Positions 25,902-33,976 of a DNA stretch of 64,000 bases are shown in pieces. Each line of letters opens with the position of its first letter. The first letter of the stretch is position 1. The position numbers were made by a program, and so were the translations under genes. The stretch is from Paenibacillus albicereus (lineage in GTDB: Bacteria; Bacillota; Bacilli; Paenibacillales; Paenibacillaceae). The stretch is from contig NZ_CP051428.1 in the NCBI RefSeq assembly GCF_012676905.1, positions 4,647,001-4,711,000 of the forward strand, in the 5' to 3' direction. The notes beneath the pieces are model-generated. The model ran no database searches and was not told the origin of the DNA. It worked only from the letters and a program-made list of their open reading frames with translations.

Positions 25902-26969
25902 CTATCCCGCCAGCGCCGTGGACGAGGACTCCCCGGCCGGCAGCGCTGCCGCCGGCGCACTTCCCCCGTCCGGCGCCGGCACCGGCGCGGGACGGCCGAA
26001 CAGATAGCCCTGGAACAGCTCGTAGCCGCGCTCTCTCAGCCAGTCGTAATCCGCCTGCTCCTCGATGCCCTCCGCCAGCGGCACCGCTCCGATCTCGCGC
26101 GCGAGCCGCAGGAAGCGCAGCGCCGCCTCCTGCTTGTCCGCGCGCGCCGCCACGCCATGCGCCCATCCGCGGTCGAGCTTCATGTAGTTCGGTGCCAGCT
26201 GCTTCAGCAGCCCCTCGTCGCTGAAGCCCGCGCCCGTGTCGTCAAGAGCGGTCCGGAAGCCGCGCTCGCGGTAATAAGCGAGGATGGACTTCAGATGCTC
26301 CGGGTCGTCGACCCGCTCGGTCTCCACGACCTCGAAGACGAGCAGCGACGGATCGGCTCCGAGCCGCTCGGCGAGCTGCATCGTCGAGCGCAGGCAAAAT
26401 TCCGGCGAATAGATCGAGGTCGGCAGGAAGTTGATGAACGCCCTCGTGCCGAGCACGGCCGCGCGCCGGACGGCCGCCATGCGGCAGGCGCGGTCGAGCG
26501 CGTACAGCCTCCCCCGAAGCCGTGCGGCGGCGAACGCCTCCCCGGGCAGCACGAGCGTGCCGTCCGTCCGACGGAACCGCGCGAGCAGCTCGTAGCCGTA
26601 CCGCTCGCCCTCGGCGGTGACGATCGGCTGCGCGTAAGGCTCGATCGATCCGCTGCGGATGATGCCGTCGATCCACTCCGCATCCGCGATGGTCCCCGCT
26701 TCCTCCAGCGAGAGCCACGGCCCGCTGCCGATCCGGACCCGCACCTGCCCCGCCTCCAGGTGATGAGCGGCAAAATCGGCCAGCTCCGCGAGGCCCGCCT
26801 CCGTCATCCAGAAGGCATCCGCATCCGTCTTCAGGAGCTGCCCCAGGCGCGCCAATCCGTCCTCCAGCATGGCCTTGAGCTTTCGGCTGCCCGCCTCATC
26901 CCCGTCCGGCCCGCAGGCCAGGCGCCCCTCGATCGTCAGCTCGTCCATCGAGCAGTTCCCGCATGTCAT
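25902..26969 (-). CDS. EAL-domain cyclic di-GMP phosphodiesterase
   Basis: A 355-residue cytoplasmic protein. The N-terminal ~105 residues begin with a CGNC motif and match nothing I know; the EAL domain follows. Most catalytic positions have acceptable residues: ELLAR (ExLxR), INFLPTS (Asn), FEVVE (Glu), DDTGAGFS (the DD pair, usually DDFGTG), MKLDRG (Lys), AEGIEE (Glu) and QGYLFGRP. It is thus likely to hydrolyse c-di-GMP to pGpG. The C-terminal ~25 residues are a low-complexity Ala/Pro/Ser tail. Confidence 0.85.
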   Translation of the reverse strand: MTCGNCSMDELTIEGRLACGPDGDEAGSRKLKAMLEDGLARLGQLLKTDADAFWMTEAGLAELADFAAHHLEAGQVRVRIGSGPWLSLEEAGTIADAEWIDGIIRSGSIEPYAQPIVTAEGERYGYELLARFRRTDGTLVLPGEAFAAARLRGRLYALDRACRMAAVRRAAVLGTRAFINFLPTSIYSPEFCLRSTMQLAERLGADPSLLVFEVVETERVDDPEHLKSILAYYRERGFRTALDDTGAGFSDEGLLKQLAPNYMKLDRGWAHGVAARADKQEAALRFLRLAREIGAVPLAEGIEEQADYDWLRERGYELFQGYLFGRPAPVPAPDGGSAPAAALPAGESSSTALAG

Positions 26970-27127
26970 GTTCGTTTGGCCCCATTTCTTGTTTCCACTG
27001 CCTGTTCGAGGGTGATTTAACCCGTTCTAGGTCCTTTGAAACATGGAAATAGAGAGGATTCAAGGTAAAAAGACCTACTTCTTTTGCCGTTATAGAGAGA
27101 GAGAAGCAACTGAAGGAGATTATTGCC

Positions 27128-29569
27128 ATGAACCATGCCCACTCGCTCGCCGGCTCCTACAATATCATTCTGGTCGTCCTATCCTTGGCCATTCCGATCC
27201 TGGCTTCCTATGCAACGCTCGATCTCGGCATCCATATCAACAAGTCGAGAGGCCGAGCCCGCAACGTCTGGACGGCTTGCGGCGCGATCTCGATGGGCAT
27301 GGGCATCTGGTCGATGCACTTCATCGCCATGCTCGCGATGCATCTCTCGATCCCGGTCACCTACAATCCGCTGATCGTGCTCGTCTCCATCATCCCCGCG
27401 CTGCTGGCGAGCTTCCTCGCGCTGCGCCTCATCAGCCGGCCGACGATGCGCCTGGCCCGCGCGCTGCTGAGCGCGCTGCTCATGGCCGCCGGCATCGTCT
27501 CGATGCACTACGTCGGCATGGCGGCGATGCAGATGAACGCCTTCGTCCGCTACGACCCGCTGCTGTGGAGCTTGTCGGCCGCGATCGCCTTCGTCGCCTC
27601 GCTGACCGCCCTCTATCTGATGTACTTCGTCAAAAAGAAAGGCGACCAGCCCCGAATCTGGCGCCGCAAGGCGCTGGCCGCCGTCGTGATGGGCATAGCC
27701 GTCTCCGCGATGCACTATACCGGGATGGCGGGCGCCACGTTCCTTCCGAACGGAGGCACGGCCGCCTCCTCGGACCTGACCTCGCTGAACAACAGCCTGC
27801 TCGCCTATGCGATCGGCATCGGCATGCTCATCATCCTCGCGATGGTGTTCACGAGCACGTACGTGAACCGCCGGTTCGAGTCGCAGTCGCTGGAGTCCGA
27901 GCGCAAGTTCCGTTCCGTCATCGAGTCGGCGAGCGATGCCATCATCCTCGCCGACAGCCGCACGATCATCCAGTCGTGGAACCGCGGTGCGCAGCTCATG
28001 TTCGGCTACACCGACAAGGAAGCGATCGGCCAGCCGCTCGACATGACGATCCCGGACCGCTTCAAGCAGGCCCATGCCGACGGGCTGCGTCCTTACCTGA
28101 TGCTGGAGCCGGACGATGCTCCCGGCGGGGGACGCACGCTGGAGCTGTACGGACTGCGCAAGGACGGCACCGAGTTCCCGATCGAGCTGTCGCTCGCCGT
28201 CTGGGAGGAGGAAGGGCAGCCTTTTCTCAGCAGCATCATCCGCGACATCACCGAACGCAAAAAAGCCGAGCACAAGATCAACCAGATGGTCTATCTCGAT
28301 CCGCTGACCGGCCTGCCCAACCGCCACCTGCTGAACGACCGGCTCAAGGAAGCGCTCGATCAGGCGGATGAGTCCGGCCTGATGATCGGCGTCATGTTCC
28401 TCGATCTGGACCGCTTCAAGTACATTAACGATACGCTCGGCCATACGATGGGCGACCTGCTGCTCGTGGAGGTGTCGATCCGGCTGCGCGAATGCGTGGA
28501 CCGTCAGGATACCGTCTCCCGCCAGGGCGGCGACGAGTTCATCGTCCTGCTGCCGGGCACCTCCTACGAGGACATGACGCGCAAGGCGCAGCGGATCCTG
28601 ACGACGTTCAGCCAGTCGATCCTCGTGGGGGGCCAGGAGATGTACGTGACGCCGTCGATCGGCATGAGCCTGTACCCGGCGGACGGCAACAACCGCGACA
28701 CGCTCATCAAGAACGCCGACACCGCCATGTACCGCGTCAAGGAGCAGGGCAAGAACAACTTCCAGTTCTACACGCCGGAGATGAACGAGGTCGTCAGCCG
28801 CCGCATGAATCTGGAGATCGGCCTGCGCAAAGGAATCCAAAAGAACGAGTTCACCGTGCACTACCAGCCGCAGGTGGACATCCCGACCGGCACCGTCGTC
28901 GGCGTCGAGGCGCTCATCCGCTGGCAGCATCCGAAGCTCGGCCTCATTTCGCCCGCGGAGTTCATCCCGCTGGCCGAGGAGACCGGCCTCATCATCCCGA
29001 TCGGCGAGTGGGTGCTGCGCGAGGCCTGCCGCCAGAACAAAGCCTGGCAGGATGCCGGGCTGCCGCCGCTGCGCATCGCGGTCAACATCTCCTCCCGCCA
29101 GTTCCAGCAAAGCGGCTTCGCGGAGGTCGTCAGCCGCGCGCTCAAGGAGACCGGACTGGAGTCAAAATACCTGGAGCTGGAGCTGACCGAGAGCATCGTG
29201 CAGAACTCCGCCCATGCCATCTCCATCATGCATGAGCTCAAGGGGATGGGCATCTTCCTGTCGATCGACGATTTCGGCACCGGCTACTCCTCGCTGAGCT
29301 ACCTGAAGCTGTTCCCGATCGACAGCCTCAAGATCGACCAGAGCTTCACGCGCAACCTGCTGCAGGACAGCAAGGACGAGGCGCTGGTGCATACGATCAT
29401 CAACATGGCGCACAACCTCGGCCTCAAGGTCATCGCCGAAGGCGTCGAGACCGGCGAGCAGCTGCAGTATCTGCTGCTGCGCCACTGCCACGAGGCGCAG
29501 GGCTACTTCTTCAGCAAGCCCGTGCCGCCCGCCCGCATCTCGGAGCTGCTCGGCGAGCAGATCGCCTGA
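27128..29569 (+). CDS. MHYT-PAS-GGDEF-EAL cyclic di-GMP signalling protein
   Basis: An 813-residue membrane protein. The seven-helix MHYT sensor (1-245) carries three motifs: MHFIAMLAM, MHYVGMAAM and MHYTGMAGA. It is followed by PAS (about 255-378), GGDEF (about 390-555, GGDEF at 467-471 intact) and EAL (about 565-810, EALIRW, DDFGTGYSS). The inhibitory RxxD site before GGDEF reads DRQD, so product inhibition may be lost. MHYT domains are thought to bind copper and sense O2, CO or NO. GAAGGAGA precedes the ATG. Both synthase and hydrolase halves look active. Confidence 0.92.
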   Translation: MNHAHSLAGSYNIILVVLSLAIPILASYATLDLGIHINKSRGRARNVWTACGAISMGMGIWSMHFIAMLAMHLSIPVTYNPLIVLVSIIPALLASFLALRLISRPTMRLARALLSALLMAAGIVSMHYVGMAAMQMNAFVRYDPLLWSLSAAIAFVASLTALYLMYFVKKKGDQPRIWRRKALAAVVMGIAVSAMHYTGMAGATFLPNGGTAASSDLTSLNNSLLAYAIGIGMLIILAMVFTSTYVNRRFESQSLESERKFRSVIESASDAIILADSRTIIQSWNRGAQLMFGYTDKEAIGQPLDMTIPDRFKQAHADGLRPYLMLEPDDAPGGGRTLELYGLRKDGTEFPIELSLAVWEEEGQPFLSSIIRDITERKKAEHKINQMVYLDPLTGLPNRHLLNDRLKEALDQADESGLMIGVMFLDLDRFKYINDTLGHTMGDLLLVEVSIRLRECVDRQDTVSRQGGDEFIVLLPGTSYEDMTRKAQRILTTFSQSILVGGQEMYVTPSIGMSLYPADGNNRDTLIKNADTAMYRVKEQGKNNFQFYTPEMNEVVSRRMNLEIGLRKGIQKNEFTVHYQPQVDIPTGTVVGVEALIRWQHPKLGLISPAEFIPLAEETGLIIPIGEWVLREACRQNKAWQDAGLPPLRIAVNISSRQFQQSGFAEVVSRALKETGLESKYLELELTESIVQNSAHAISIMHELKGMGIFLSIDDFGTGYSSLSYLKLFPIDSLKIDQSFTRNLLQDSKDEALVHTIINMAHNLGLKVIAEGVETGEQLQYLLLRHCHEAQGYFFSKPVPPARISELLGEQIA

Positions 29570-29607
29570 GGATAAGCATTGCCGCAAGCGAGCCTGCTTT
29601 ATGTTCC

Positions 29608-29636
29608 TTGATGGTATGATATCCTTGTGCTATGCT
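29608..29636 (+). promoter_or_regulatory. Candidate antisense (antitoxin RNA) promoter
   Basis: TTGATG (29608-29613), a 17-base spacer, then TATGCT (29631-29636). It points right, into the 3' end of the small toxin-like gene, with a predicted start near 29643. Confidence 0.5.
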
Positions 29637-29824
29637 TATAAATAAAAAGAGGCCCCGGTGTTGCTGCACCGTGACCTCCGGGAAATGGTTTCCGCTTCAA
29701 GAGCGGCGGCTTCCTGCCCGTTCATGGTTTGACCGCCAAAGAGACCGCCAATCCTTGTGAGCAGCGCCAGCAGCAGGAACATCCCCGACATGAACATCAG
29801 AGTAAGAACCTGATACACTTCCAC
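29636..29824 (-). CDS. Putative holin-like type I toxin
   Basis: A 62-residue peptide whose first 30 residues (VEVYQVLTLMFMSGMFLL, then ALLTRIGGLF) match the short hydrophobic 'putative holin-like toxin' family of Bacillota (TxpA-related type I toxins). GTG at 29824 is chosen with GGGAGG 8 bases upstream. That site is paired in a hairpin (CCTCCC-GAGAA-GGGAGG, 29830-29846), as is usual for type I toxin mRNAs. The last ~14 codons run through the terminator hairpin, so the true end may differ or the gene may have lost an earlier stop. An antisense promoter lies at its 3' end. Confidence 0.55.
   Translation of the reverse strand: MEVYQVLTLMFMSGMFLLLALLTRIGGLFGGQTMNGQEAAALEAETISRRSRCSNTGASFYL
29644..29678 (-). 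terminator. Terminator of the toxin-like gene
   Basis: On the minus strand GAGGTCACGGTG pairs with CACCGGGGCCTC (internal mismatches) and is followed by TTTTTATT. It overlaps the last codons of the toxin frame. Confidence 0.65.
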
Positions 29825-29828
29825 GGGC

Positions 29829-29897
29829 AACACCTCCCTTCTCGGGAGGGCTGCCAACCGCCCTTAAAGCCTATTTACATTTCCTGGTTCAACTATA
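29829..29897 (-). promoter_or_regulatory. Toxin promoter and leader with sequestered ribosome binding site
   Basis: An extended -10 (TGTTATAGT, with TATAGT at 29897-29892) lies about 70 bases before the GTG start. The leader folds as GGCA-CCTCCC-GAGAA-GGGAGG-TGCC, hiding the Shine-Dalgarno bases. Confidence 0.5.
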
Positions 29898-29923
29898 ACA
29901 AATCCAGCTCGTTTATAGAAGCG

Positions 29924-32900
29924 TCATCCTGTTATATTCATGGCATTCTCCTTCACCCGCACGACCGCTTCCACCAGCCTGCGCTGCCTGTCCCCGTCGA
30001 ACAGCTTTACGAAGCTTTGCGGCTTGTCGAACGGGGGTTTCGCCAATTCGGACACGCTGTCGATATAGCCGTTCTGCACGACGTAGTCCACAATCTTCTT
30101 CACGAAAGCGATCTGTCCCGGACTCAGCGATTGGTCGTTGATGAACTCCGCGAACGCCTTGTTCGCAGCTTCGAATTCCAGCTTGGCGATCTTGCGCACC
30201 AGCAAGCCGAACGGCGTGTCCTGGAAGGCACGCTGATAATCTTCGGCCGTTCCCAGCTCTCCGGTCAGAATCTGCCGCAAGCTCTCGTAGTCCTTCAGAG
30301 CAATCGGAATGTTGTTCCGAAGCTTATGGATGGCCAACGTGTCGCGATTCTTCTCGATGTACCGATTCACCTTCAGCTTGTAATCCTCGAAGTCGTACGC
30401 CGCCTCGTACATCGGCCTGCCTTCATGTACGGCGAGGATTTCATCCTTTAAATTGGTATAGACCGTATTTCGTCCGTTGTCCTCCTCATAGGTGAGCTTG
30501 ATCAGCTCCCGCAGCTCCACACGCACCTTCTCGAAGTCCAGCAGATGTGGAGCCTCCCAGAACTCGTCCGCCTGCACGGTACGGATCAGGTCCAGCTTAG
30601 CCTTGATTTGAGGAAGCGTCGCATGCTTCAGCAGCTTGCCGGCGATGCCCGTCAGTTCCTTCTTCGCCGTCTTGAACAGCGGCGAGCTCTCCAAGCAAGC
30701 GATCATCAGCCCGTACATGAGGCTGTCGAACCGCTTGGCGAGCTCATCTCCGTCATCCATGAACACGAGCGGAGCCAGGAACTTGACGAGGTTGTGCTTG
30801 TCGGCATCCGAAAGGCAGAGCCAAGCCGCCTCCTGCTGGAACTTCTCCACGTGCTGCAGCTGCATCCGCACCGAGATCAGACCCGGGTTCAGCTGCTGGA
30901 TCTGTTTTGTCAGCGTTCCTGCCAGCGATGTGCGCATCTCCTGAATGCCATCCTCCGCGAACTCCGCCTGCTGCATGGCATGCACCAGCCTCACCCGCTT
31001 GGCGAAGATCGATTCCGACAGGCCGGGAGAATCGCTGCTTTCGAGCCCTTCCTTGTTTTGACGGAAAAACTCGAAGTTGCCCAGATAATCAAAAATGACG
31101 AATCCGGTCTTGTGCTCGTCCTGCCCAAACAAGTGAGGCCGCAGCCGCGTCCCCCGGCCGATCATCTGCCAGAACTTCGTCTTGGATCGGACCCGCTTGA
31201 AGAAAACGAGGTTGACGATCTCCGGCACGTCGATGCCCGTATCCAGCATGTCCACCGATACGGCGATGTGAGGCTCCTTGCTCGGCACCTTGAAATCCTG
31301 GATCAGCGACTGGGCGTAGCTGTCCTCCGAGAGGATCCGCTTTGCGAAGCTGCCGTTGTACTGCGGATACAGCTTGTCGAACCGTTCGACGATATACTGG
31401 GCATGCTTCTTGTTCTGAGCGAAGACGATCGTCTTGCCAAGCCGGTCCCCTCCTGCCACCTTGATGCCCTTCGTCATCAGGTCCTGAAGGACAAGATCCA
31501 CCGTCTGCTGGTTGAAGATATACGCGTTGACCGCAGGAGCGGGCACCGACTCCGGCATCTCCCCGTCTTCGTCCGTGAAGTCCTCTTCGTACCGCCGCCT
31601 GTCCTCCGGCGATAGCTCGTCGTAGGCGATGCCCTGCTCCAGCATTTTGGTCGCCGTCTCGATATTATGATAAGGAACGAGCACATGATCCGTCTCTACC
31701 GCCGTCTCATAGGCATAGGCATACGTCGGCACGCCGCTTTCCATCTCGAAGAAATCATACGTATTCCGGTCCACTTCCGTCTTCGGCGTAGCCGTGAGGC
31801 CTACGACAATGGCATCGAAGTACTCGAAGATCGCGCGGTACTTCCTGAAGATGCTGCGGTGCGCTTCATCTACGAGGATCAGATCGAAATGCGCCGGCGT
31901 GAAAAGCCGTCCCCCCTCCTCGTTGCGGACTTGGTCGATCGCGTTCAGCATGGTCGGGTACGTGGAGAATACGATGCGCGCCGACTTGTCTTCCTTGCTG
32001 CTCAGCAGATTGCAGAGGGACATGTCCGGGAGGTAGGTCTTGAAGTCGTCCTTGGCCTGGGTCACGAGCGCGGTACGGTCAGCCAGGAACAGCGTGTTCG
32101 TCACCGCGCCGCCCCGGGAGAGCACATCCGTCAGGCTGGCGGCGGTTCTCGTCTTGCCGGTCCCGGTCGCCATCACCAGCAGGGAGCGACGATGGCCGGT
32201 ACCGATCTCCTCGCAGACCGCGCGGATCGCCGCCATCTGGTAGTAGCGGTCCGTGATCTTCTCGTCGATCGCCACGTCGAGCAGCGGCTTCCGTTCGAAG
32301 CGGCGGTTGTTCAGCTTTTCCAGGTCGCCCTTGGAAAAGATTCCGCTTACCTTGCGCTGCGGCGAAGACAGATCGTCCCACAGGTTGAACTCGAAGCCGT
32401 TCGTCGTGAACATCATCGGGCGCTGCCCGGTCATGCGCTCGAGGCAGTCCGCGTACAGCTTCGCCTGGTGAGTGCCGAGCTTCGGGTCCTTGGAGGTGCG
32501 CTTCGCCTCGATGATGGCCAGCGGCAGCCCGTCGCGTCCATACAGCACGTAGTCCGCATACCCCTTCTCTTCGGGATTGGGCATGCCGATGAGCGGCACT
32601 TCTTCCTTGACGTCGTCACCGAACGTCCAGCCGAGCAGCTTGAGATCGACGTCGATGTATTTCTTGCGCGTCTGGAACTCGGTGATGTCCTCCGCGACGA
32701 ACTGCCGCATCTCCTGATGGATGCCCCTGTTCGCCGTCAGCTGCGGACTCATAGCGGCGATCTGGGCTCGCAGCGCCTCGATCTCAGCCTCCTTCTGCTC
32801 GAGGAGACTAGCTGTTTTCTTGATCTCCGCCTCATCCAGCGCTACCTGAGCTTCCGGGATGAGGGACTCGTCGAAGCGCCGCTCCTCGTAGTCGGTGCCG

Positions 32901-33277
32901 TAGCAATAATCCAGCCACTGGATGAATTCGAACAATCCGGATAGCGAAAGAACCGCATCGCTGCGGCTTATCGCTTTGTCGGTATGAACAGCCAGGTTGC
33001 CCAGCTTGACGATATAGGGCAGCTTGCCCCAGGTCTGGTTTTCCATGGCGAAGCGGAACGTCGGTTCATGGATCAGGGCCTGCAAGTTGTCCTTGTACGG
33101 CATCGTAATCGTCGTGTCTGCCGAGTACACCCACTTCACGGCAAGCTCGAGCGCCTTGCGGCTGCCGATTGCCGCCATTGCAGGAGAAGTTGCCATCACT
33201 CGTTCCGATTCACTACATGCGGTAGCGAATAGAATGAAATTCGGTTGCCCTTTTAAAAACCCAAAGTTTTCAGACAT
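29924..33277 (-). CDS. hsdR: Type I restriction endonuclease R subunit
   Basis: A 1117-residue HsdR of the EcoEI-like type. An N-terminal DUF4145-like part (1-130) and a coiled-coil stretch precede the PD-(D/E)XK nuclease (Asp242, Glu257-Ala-Lys259 in AIIEAKR). The SF2 translocase follows, with ATGTGKT (370-376) and LVDEAHRS, and then a C-terminal EcoEI_R domain. It cleaves unmodified DNA after ATP-driven translocation, with HsdM and HsdS. ATG 33277 has GAGGTGA upstream; the longer frame to 33421 is AT-rich and not needed. Last gene of the operon; its 3' end carries the toxin promoter. Confidence 0.93.
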   Translation of the reverse strand: MSENFGFLKGQPNFILFATACSESERVMATSPAMAAIGSRKALELAVKWVYSADTTITMPYKDNLQALIHEPTFRFAMENQTWGKLPYIVKLGNLAVHTDKAISRSDAVLSLSGLFEFIQWLDYCYGTDYEERRFDESLIPEAQVALDEAEIKKTASLLEQKEAEIEALRAQIAAMSPQLTANRGIHQEMRQFVAEDITEFQTRKKYIDVDLKLLGWTFGDDVKEEVPLIGMPNPEEKGYADYVLYGRDGLPLAIIEAKRTSKDPKLGTHQAKLYADCLERMTGQRPMMFTTNGFEFNLWDDLSSPQRKVSGIFSKGDLEKLNNRRFERKPLLDVAIDEKITDRYYQMAAIRAVCEEIGTGHRRSLLVMATGTGKTRTAASLTDVLSRGGAVTNTLFLADRTALVTQAKDDFKTYLPDMSLCNLLSSKEDKSARIVFSTYPTMLNAIDQVRNEEGGRLFTPAHFDLILVDEAHRSIFRKYRAIFEYFDAIVVGLTATPKTEVDRNTYDFFEMESGVPTYAYAYETAVETDHVLVPYHNIETATKMLEQGIAYDELSPEDRRRYEEDFTDEDGEMPESVPAPAVNAYIFNQQTVDLVLQDLMTKGIKVAGGDRLGKTIVFAQNKKHAQYIVERFDKLYPQYNGSFAKRILSEDSYAQSLIQDFKVPSKEPHIAVSVDMLDTGIDVPEIVNLVFFKRVRSKTKFWQMIGRGTRLRPHLFGQDEHKTGFVIFDYLGNFEFFRQNKEGLESSDSPGLSESIFAKRVRLVHAMQQAEFAEDGIQEMRTSLAGTLTKQIQQLNPGLISVRMQLQHVEKFQQEAAWLCLSDADKHNLVKFLAPLVFMDDGDELAKRFDSLMYGLMIACLESSPLFKTAKKELTGIAGKLLKHATLPQIKAKLDLIRTVQADEFWEAPHLLDFEKVRVELRELIKLTYEEDNGRNTVYTNLKDEILAVHEGRPMYEAAYDFEDYKLKVNRYIEKNRDTLAIHKLRNNIPIALKDYESLRQILTGELGTAEDYQRAFQDTPFGLLVRKIAKLEFEAANKAFAEFINDQSLSPGQIAFVKKIVDYVVQNGYIDSVSELAKPPFDKPQSFVKLFDGDRQRRLVEAVVRVKENAMNITG

Positions 33278-33287
33278 AGCATTCACC

Positions 33288-33968
33288 TCAAATTTCTTGC
33301 AAACTTTGCAAATAGAAAAAGAAATTTTGGGTAACAGGATAATTGTTGTCGAATATATATTGTTTATTATCTTGCTTATCCTTAATAAACATAATTTGCT
33401 TATCTCGAGAGACATTTTCACTCAAGCTATCTCTATGAAGACAAATAAATAGATCAATTTGCTTTTCTTCTTTTAATTTCTTTTGAGAATATGATTTAAT
33501 ATCTCTCGAATAATTGAACCCAAATTCTGAAAATAAGGTTTTCTTAGCAACTCGAGTTTTAAATGCAAACAATGCTAACTGTATGTGTTTTGTTCCATCT
33601 TGCTCTTTAAAGTAATGATTTTTCTTGTTCGTTATCGTAATATCATTCAAGGTCATATTACCTTTCACTTCAATTATCATTAAACAATCAAGAGGATTGA
33701 CCAGATAAAGTTCACCTTCAAATTTCCTCTTATACATGTTTTTCCTGCAAACTAAGATGTCACATTGTGGACTTTGGTTTCCACTACATACAATGAATCC
33801 ACTTACAAATTCAAGCATTCCAAATCTCTCTTTTAATTCATTAAGCAAGATATTCTCACCACAGCGTCCCATTTCAGGATTGTGTTTTAATCGTTCAGCA
33901 ATAAAATATTTGCAAAACATAATCTGTTCCGAATACTCATCATATACTTTGGTTATATCCTCCAACAC
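33288..33968 (-). CDS. DUF6602-like protein with putative PD-(D/E)XK nuclease core, inside the hsd operon
   Basis: A 226-residue, Lys-rich and AT-rich gene between hsdS and hsdR, 8 bases after hsdS and 10 before hsdR. Residues 36-102 read GRCGENILL...SPQCDIL...MIIEVKG, giving Glu38, Asp70 and Glu100-x-Lys102, the layout of a PD-(D/E)XK nuclease as seen in DUF6602 proteins. No helicase or methylase motif. GTG at 33968 (or TTG 33965) follows AGGTGA. The placement suggests an accessory restriction or anti-phage factor; this is inference. Confidence 0.6.
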   Translation of the reverse strand: MLEDITKVYDEYSEQIMFCKYFIAERLKHNPEMGRCGENILLNELKERFGMLEFVSGFIVCSGNQSPQCDILVCRKNMYKRKFEGELYLVNPLDCLMIIEVKGNMTLNDITITNKKNHYFKEQDGTKHIQLALFAFKTRVAKKTLFSEFGFNYSRDIKSYSQKKLKEEKQIDLFICLHRDSLSENVSRDKQIMFIKDKQDNKQYIFDNNYPVTQNFFFYLQSLQEI

Positions 33969-33976
33969 ATCATCAC

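Noticed and set aside
26970-27127. Possible c-di-GMP riboswitch before the GGDEF-EAL gene
   Set aside because: The leader is short and no GEMM-type conserved core or terminator/anti-terminator was found.
27179-29110. 643-codon minus-strand frame
   Set aside because: Antisense to the MHYT-GGDEF-EAL gene; Arg/His/Asp-rich shadow composition.
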